A stretch of 64,000 nucleotides of DNA from JBBQYD01 sp942493075 (GTDB lineage: Bacteria; Verrucomicrobiota; Verrucomicrobiia; Limisphaerales; UBA8199): positions 1,178,001 to 1,242,000 of the forward strand of contig OW818681.1 in NCBI GenBank assembly GCA_942493075.1. Reading direction: 5' to 3'. The translations under genes were made by a program, and so were the position numbers. How positions within the stretch are numbered: position 1 is the first letter of the stretch; each line of letters opens with the position of its first letter. Shown here one piece after another: positions 59,315 to 64,000 of this stretch. The notes beneath the pieces are model-generated. The model made no database searches. It had not been told where the DNA came from and saw nothing but the letters and a program-made list of their open reading frames with translations.

Positions 59315-60460
59315 CTAATCCTTGCGTTCAGCGAGCACCGGCGTTAGCCGGGGTAAGGAAATGGCAGAGATCAGGGTCATGAAAAGCCCTGTCAATAGGA
59401 GCCAGACCGCGGCTGCGGACTGAGAGTCCAGCGCAAGCAGGCTCGAAGCCGCCAAGGCGACGACAGTCAGATTTGGACACAAGAGCAGGAATGCTGCAGG
59501 GTCATCTCCCAGAGAGAACCAACGCCTGTGCAAGATCTGGCGCAAGCCAAGCAACAGTCCGGCCGTGCCAAAGGCTGTTAACCCGGACAGCGATAGAATC
59601 TGTGACCACTGCACCCGCAGCCCCAGTGACACGAAGAAGATGGGAATCAGGAAGCGCTGGCTGACGGGTGCCATAAACTCCTCGATGGATTTGCCATCGT
59701 GCTCCGTTCGGTTCATGAACAGCCCAAGGAAAAAGGCCGTCTTCGTGCTCGAAAGTCCAAGGCGATCTCCCAAAGCACAGACGGCCAGGACCAGGAGCAC
59801 CAGCAGATGGGTGCGCCACAAGGTAGCGCGTTGCAGGACGGTGTCGAAGAGGCTGGTCAAGTGGGTGGCGAAACGTGCCACAAGGAAAATAACGGTGGCT
59901 ACACTGGCCAATCGCAACGGGACGCGCCAGTTCCAACCGCTATGGAGCGCAGGAGTCTCGACGGCCAGCAATACAATGCACAGCGACTCCAGGACGATCA
60001 GGAGTCTCATGATCGTTTGTCGCGTGGTTTCAGACAGTTGATTGTATTGTTTCCAGATTGGGAAAATCATGCCTACCGAGACACCCGTCAGGGCAGCGCA
60101 AGCGAACAGGCCCTCTCTGGGCTGCAAGCCGGCCAGGTGCGACACGGCCAGGATTAGCGGGTATTGGAGCAGCACCCAGGGAAGGACGAATCTCACAGTT
60201 GAGAGCAGCTCACGGAGGGGGGGCAGGTCGATCTCCAGCCCGACCTGGAACAGCAACAGCAGGAACCCCACGAGCCCGGCCTCATGGAGCAGAAGCTTTA
60301 CACCCGAGCTGGCGAAAGGCTCAACCAGGAGTCCAAAAAGGATATAGGCGGGGAAGAGCAAGGCGGGACGGCCCAAACGGCGGCACACGTCTGGCACCAC
60401 CATGAGGAGCAACAATACGAAAATAATGAACTCGATATTGCTCAAAACCTTGATTTCCAC
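59315..60460 (-). CDS. CPA2-type cation:proton antiporter
   Basis: A 381-residue membrane protein starting at GTG 60460. About 11-12 hydrophobic helices are visible. The N-terminal region (FIIFVLLLLMVVPDVCRRLG, RPALLFPAYILFGLLVEPFA, then GLVGFLLLLFQVGLEIDLPP) and the KTAFFLGLFMNRTEHDGK segment match Kef/NapA-like exchangers. No C-terminal RCK nucleotide-binding domain is present, so it is the short form. It exchanges Na+ or K+ for H+. It lies downstream of trpA with a gap of about 100 bp and immediately upstream of the exoD-type gene. Confidence 0.85.
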   Translation of the reverse strand: MEIKVLSNIEFIIFVLLLLMVVPDVCRRLGRPALLFPAYILFGLLVEPFASSGVKLLLHEAGLVGFLLLLFQVGLEIDLPPLRELLSTVRFVLPWVLLQYPLILAVSHLAGLQPREGLFACAALTGVSVGMIFPIWKQYNQLSETTRQTIMRLLIVLESLCIVLLAVETPALHSGWNWRVPLRLASVATVIFLVARFATHLTSLFDTVLQRATLWRTHLLVLLVLAVCALGDRLGLSSTKTAFFLGLFMNRTEHDGKSIEEFMAPVSQRFLIPIFFVSLGLRVQWSQILSLSGLTAFGTAGLLLGLRQILHRRWFSLGDDPAAFLLLCPNLTVVALAASSLLALDSQSAAAVWLLLTGLFMTLISAISLPRLTPVLAERKD

Positions 60461-60562
60461 CTGAAAGCGGTGTCGGTTCCCATCGACCGCGCCGCCTTAG
60501 TTATCAAGGCGGCGATCAACAAACCACAGCCTAAGCCATAAGCCCCGCACGAGGCGGATGCC

Positions 60563-61354
60563 TTAAATCGCTTGCCGCAGCTCCGTAACAAATCCGGCGA
60601 CCTTTTGCACCAGATCGGGTGAACGTCCGGATTCCGCAATCCGATTGACGATCGCACTGCCTACAACCACAGCGTCTCCATGCTGAGCTACGGTTCGGGC
60701 CTGGTCCGGAGTCGAAATGCCGAACCCGACGGCGATAGGCAAGGTGGTGTTAGCCCGTATTTGGCTCGTCATCTCGGCAATGGTGTCGGCGACTTTCTGT
60801 TGCATGCCAGTGACGCCCTCCCGGGACACATAGTAAATAAAGCCATTTCCACGTTTGGCGATTGAGGCCATGCGTTCCGGCGGCGTGGTGGGCGCGATCA
60901 GGTAAATATTGCAGACGCCTGCTTCAGCCATGAGCTTTTCATACTCGCCGCTCTCCTCCGGAGGCAGATCCAATGTGAGCAGGCCATCCACGCCGGCGTG
61001 AGCCGCGGCGCGAATAAACCGGGCGACTCCCATCCGGTGAATCAGGTTGTAATAAATATAGAGTACAATCGGAATCTGCGAGGTGCGGCGGATGGCGGCG
61101 ACTGTTTCAAGCACCTTCAGTGGCGTCGTGCCGGATGCCAGGCCACGCTGAGCCGCGAGCTGGTTTACAGGACCATCGGCCAGCGGATCACTGAAAGGCA
61201 CTCCGAGCTCCAGAACGTCCACGCCGGCTTTATCAAAAGCCAACGCAAGATCATGGGTGGCTTGCAGGTCGGGATCTCCGGCTCCGATATAGACCACAAA
61301 GCCTTTACGGCCCTCCCGCTTGAGTTGATTGAAACGTTCGACAATCCGATTCAT
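60563..61354 (-). CDS. trpA: Tryptophan synthase alpha subunit
   Basis: A 263-residue TIM-barrel enzyme that cleaves indole-3-glycerol phosphate to indole and glyceraldehyde-3-phosphate. The catalytic Glu lies in VDVLELGVPFSDPLADGP and the catalytic Asp in GVDGLLTLDLPPEES. The phosphate-binding region is TLPIAVGFGISTPDQA, and YYVSREGVTGMQ is typical. The active site therefore appears complete. No trpB or other trp gene is in the window, so it is separated from the rest of the operon or the operon is split. It diverges from the AI-2E-family gene. Confidence 0.95.
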   Translation of the reverse strand: MNRIVERFNQLKREGRKGFVVYIGAGDPDLQATHDLALAFDKAGVDVLELGVPFSDPLADGPVNQLAAQRGLASGTTPLKVLETVAAIRRTSQIPIVLYIYYNLIHRMGVARFIRAAAHAGVDGLLTLDLPPEESGEYEKLMAEAGVCNIYLIAPTTPPERMASIAKRGNGFIYYVSREGVTGMQQKVADTIAEMTSQIRANTTLPIAVGFGISTPDQARTVAQHGDAVVVGSAIVNRIAESGRSPDLVQKVAGFVTELRQAI

Positions 61355-61485
61355 TGTCGGCCAGTTTCGGTGGTTGGCCGATGCCTTTCAAGTGCAAGTT
61401 CAGTGGACTGCACCTCAACCGAGACAGTTCCAAGGCAGGAAACACCCTATGCGCAAAGGCCCACAGGCGTTCTATATTGGTCTGT

Positions 61486-62661
61486 GTGAGGGGACATAGC
61501 CCGACTTTTTACCTGTTCGTGGCCACGGGGTTGGTTGTTTTCATCCTTTCTTACCGTTTGCTGTCCCCGATCCTGCTCTCGTTCGTATTGATCCTGTTGA
61601 TCACCTTGGCGGTAAACCCTGTGGTTCTTTGGTTACGCCGATTGACTGGAGGAAGGCGCCTGGCAACCGTTGTTATGACCCTGGTGTTTCTAGCAGGGGT
61701 GGGCTTGACCCTGTGGGCCTTCATAACACCAATTAGGACATCAACTACTCGGCTCGTTCAGCGCTTGCCTGAGTATTGGGAACAGTTCCAAAAGCCACTA
61801 CTGCGGCTGGAAAAGCGAGCTGCACTCTCTGAAGCCAAGCTTAATGAGGAGGTGACCGCAGAAGTCGCCAATGGCGCCGCAGCCCGGGGTGAGCACAGGC
61901 AGGCTCAGCAGGCACTCAGTGGAACCGGGCAGGACCATAATTCGCCCGGCTCACTTAGGTCTGGTCTATTAGGCATGGCTCAAGGGGCAATTGGAGGGTT
62001 TAAATCATTTGCCTACAGCGCGGCTGAGATGGTGATCGTTCTGGTAACCGTCTTCTTCGGAGTCGTTTTCACGCTCATGCACCCGCGCCCTATCTTCACC
62101 ACGATCTTTTCCCTGGTCCATGAACCGCACCATGAAAGAGCCCTGCGGGTGATGCGGCGTATCGCGGAGTTCGTGCCGCAGTGGGCTTTATCAACCCTGT
62201 TGGGGATGCTGACGATCGGTTCACTGGTTTTTCTACTTATGTGGCCAATTTTTGGCTTTATGGATGCCTTGATCCTGGGTGTGATTGCCGGAGTGCTGGA
62301 GGCGGTTCCTTATCTTGGCCCGACGCTTAGCGCTTTTCCGGGATTGTTGCTGGCACTTAGCAAGGGAGGTATGACTCCTGTCTGGGTGCTGTTGGCGTAT
62401 ATCACCGTTCAGGCGCTGGAGAATAACGTCATTCTCCCATTCATCATGGCCAAGGGGATGCGTCTGCACCCTGTGTCGGTGATCTTCTCAATGCTTCTTT
62501 GCGTTGCGGCTTTTGGCGTTCTTGGTGTGCTGATCGCTCCGCCCATGGCAGCAATCGTGGGTATCTTACATGATGAGCTTTACCGCAAACGCTACCTGCC
62601 AGGAGTAACGCAGGATGAGCTGGAAAACCTTGCCCGGAAAGCCATGCGCGAAGGGCAGTAA
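61486..62661 (+). CDS. AI-2E family permease (PerM-like)
   Basis: A 391-residue membrane protein. The frame is open upstream to 61354, but the residues there are not typical; GTG 61486 (VRGHSPTFYLFVATGLVVF) begins close to the first helix. Hydrophobic helices number about eight. The family motif VLEAVPYLGPTLSAFPGLLL and the C-terminal pair ALENNVILPFIMAKGMRLHP, LGVLIAPPMAAIVGILHDEL are diagnostic. A cytoplasmic or periplasmic linker of ~70 residues between TM3 and TM4 is longer than usual. Members export autoinducer-2 or exchange Na+/H+; the function here is unknown. Confidence 0.85.
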   Translation: MRGHSPTFYLFVATGLVVFILSYRLLSPILLSFVLILLITLAVNPVVLWLRRLTGGRRLATVVMTLVFLAGVGLTLWAFITPIRTSTTRLVQRLPEYWEQFQKPLLRLEKRAALSEAKLNEEVTAEVANGAAARGEHRQAQQALSGTGQDHNSPGSLRSGLLGMAQGAIGGFKSFAYSAAEMVIVLVTVFFGVVFTLMHPRPIFTTIFSLVHEPHHERALRVMRRIAEFVPQWALSTLLGMLTIGSLVFLLMWPIFGFMDALILGVIAGVLEAVPYLGPTLSAFPGLLLALSKGGMTPVWVLLAYITVQALENNVILPFIMAKGMRLHPVSVIFSMLLCVAAFGVLGVLIAPPMAAIVGILHDELYRKRYLPGVTQDELENLARKAMREGQ

Positions 62662-62788
62662 AACGCGAAGCATCCAAAGATTCCCCCGAGGCTCACCGAG
62701 ATGATCTGGGACGATGCCTGTGCTCCCCATGCGGGCAGTCGAAAAGATTAGCCTGTGTTCATTCAGGGCTTTATGCTGGTGCCTCCTA

Positions 62789-64000
62789 ATGAAGTTCTCA
62801 ATCGTTGGTTCCGTGCTCGCCTGCCTGGCCACATGGCCCGCCTGGAATGCGGGACTCGCCCACGCTCAGCATGGCGTCATCCGGGAATATGCCGCTCTGG
62901 CACCCCGGCCCGATGCTGTGCCGCTTCGGGCAATGTTGGACGTACCCCTAAGCTCCGCCAGCGTTTCTTCAGGTCCTGACGGTGCCTATTACATGACCGG
63001 AACGCCCACCGCGAATGGACAGCCTTTCTCCAGCAGCACGATTCGGATCTGGCGTTCGAGTGATCTCATCAACTGGCGCGAGATTCGCACATTTGATTTC
63101 GATGAAAGGTATCGTTCGCCTGAATTGCGGTATTTGAAAGATACCTGGTGGCTGACTCTGGGCCGTAACGGCGGTGGTACTGAGTTGGTGAAGCTGACCG
63201 GCGATGACCTGGCTTCGGCAGATTATCAGAAGCAGATCATCACCGAGGCCGGGAGTACTCCTTCCATCTTTCGCGATGATGATGGCAAATTCTTTTGGGT
63301 TTTAGACGGTGGCCGCATCGCTCGCATGAAACCCAATCCTCTCGCGGGGCTTGCGGAGGAGCCGAAGCAAATCGAGGTGAAAATTGCCGGGCCACCCGGC
63401 CAGCAGCGGGAGCAGCGCGTGCTGAATCTTCACGGTGCACATTTGGCCAAGATCTCGGGCCGGTACCATTTCTTCATCAGCGGGCGGATCAAGCGTAAGG
63501 GGTTGGGCCGGACAGGACGGCCGGAAGGAGCAGATGATGTTCTAGTTGCGGCGTCGGATCGGCCGGATGGAGGTTACACCCCGTTCTATGTGGCGTTCCC
63601 CAATGCCGGCGAGACCACCCTCTTTCAGGATGCCTGGGGTGCATGGTGGGGGACATGGTCAGGCACAGATGAGCAGGGGATACTGCGGGAACGGCCGGCA
63701 ATCTTCCGCGTGGAACAAGTCCCCGCTGTTGAGGCGCGCTGGCCCATCGGCTTTGTCGCGAACGAACCTCCAAGGAGATTTCCGTTCCAATTGATGTTGC
63801 GTCCGGATACCTCCTTCATTTACGAACGCGGCATGGGGTCGGCCCGTGCTGTTCCGTTGGATTTGGTGCCCGGTCAGGAGGCTCGTACTCCTTGGATACG
63901 TGACACATTCGTCATGCTCGGGCGAGACAAGAAATACTATCTTACGGGCACGTCAGGAAACATGGATGGGATCAACCTCTGGCGCTCAAAGGATCTGGAG
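62789..64000 (+). CDS. GH43-like exported beta-propeller protein, 3' end cut
   Basis: At least 404 residues, running off the right edge with no stop. The start is ATG 62789, giving a signal peptide (MKFSIVGSVLACLATWPAWN, cleavage near LAHAQ). Propeller-type repeats: YYMTGTPTANGQPFSSSTIR, WRSSDLINWREIRTFDFDE, RSPELRYLKDTWWLTLGRNG, and a similar repeat near the edge (KKYYLTGTSGNMDGINLWRS). The pattern is that of GH43/GH117-like five-bladed propellers with internal repetition. Catalytic residues cannot be assigned reliably. It is transcribed in the same direction as the AI-2E-family gene but 127 bp away. Confidence 0.7.
   Translation, partial: MKFSIVGSVLACLATWPAWNAGLAHAQHGVIREYAALAPRPDAVPLRAMLDVPLSSASVSSGPDGAYYMTGTPTANGQPFSSSTIRIWRSSDLINWREIRTFDFDERYRSPELRYLKDTWWLTLGRNGGGTELVKLTGDDLASADYQKQIITEAGSTPSIFRDDDGKFFWVLDGGRIARMKPNPLAGLAEEPKQIEVKIAGPPGQQREQRVLNLHGAHLAKISGRYHFFISGRIKRKGLGRTGRPEGADDVLVAASDRPDGGYTPFYVAFPNAGETTLFQDAWGAWWGTWSGTDEQGILRERPAIFRVEQVPAVEARWPIGFVANEPPRRFPFQLMLRPDTSFIYERGMGSARAVPLDLVPGQEARTPWIRDTFVMLGRDKKYYLTGTSGNMDGINLWRSKDLE

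Overview
This window looks like a chromosomal segment of a Gram-negative, saccharolytic, surface-protein-rich bacterium, most probably a Verrucomicrobiota member related to the Pedosphaera/Limisphaera group. The evidence is the mix of gene families: a type IV pilin-like protein with a C-terminal C-D-G-H signature, very long secreted proteins ending in an F-[FY]-R-V type module, GH43 and DUF1080 (3-keto-disaccharide hydrolase) enzymes, xylose isomerase, an ECF sigma factor paired with a Ser/Thr kinase, and ExbB/ExbD/TonB-receptor genes. No rRNA or conserved marker is present, so the phylum assignment is an inference.

Layout. 0-4 kb: a truncated gene, an ArsR-rhodanese protein, a small secreted Gly/Lys/Arg-rich protein and a convergent two-component system. 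4-13.2 kb (minus strand): an envelope locus in the order ExbB, ExbD, a TonB-dependent receptor with its own TonB-like inner-membrane anchor, a beta-helix surface protein made of two nearly identical 440-residue halves, a lipoprotein and a coiled-coil protein. 13.4-19.2 kb: a small basic protein, a pilin-like protein and a 1361-residue Calx-beta/DNRLRE secreted protein. 19.4-23.4 kb: a Fic protein with a well-defined promoter, a histidine phosphatase, an ankyrin protein and about 830 bp of hairpin-rich non-coding DNA. 23.4-34.2 kb: ECF sigma/Ser-Thr kinase pair, GH43, an NDH-2/cNMP/CBS fusion, xylA, an SGNH hydrolase and hcp (hybrid cluster protein) preceded by an FNR/DNR-type box.

34.4-41.5 kb is an integrated mobile element of about 7 kb inside the 3' end of a tRNA-Gln(TTG) gene. 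It is bounded by a 31-bp direct repeat (attL/attR) and carries inward-facing TGACACA arm-like sites at both ends, a tyrosine recombinase, a small AlpA/Xis-like protein, a replication-initiator-like wHTH protein, a terminase-small-subunit-like protein, an XRE regulator, a membrane zincin and several unknown genes. It resembles a phage satellite or small integrative element.

41.5-64 kb is backbone: GNAT, DegT-family aminotransferase, M48 lipoprotein protease flanked by REP-like hairpin clusters, addB-addA recombination nuclease, a frameshifted thioester alpha-2-macroglobulin lipoprotein, a DUF1080 enzyme, ExoD, a CPA2 antiporter, trpA, an AI-2E family permease and a truncated GH43-like protein running off the right edge.

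The most distinctive items are the ExbBD/self-anchored receptor/duplicated beta-helix locus and the tRNA-Gln element.
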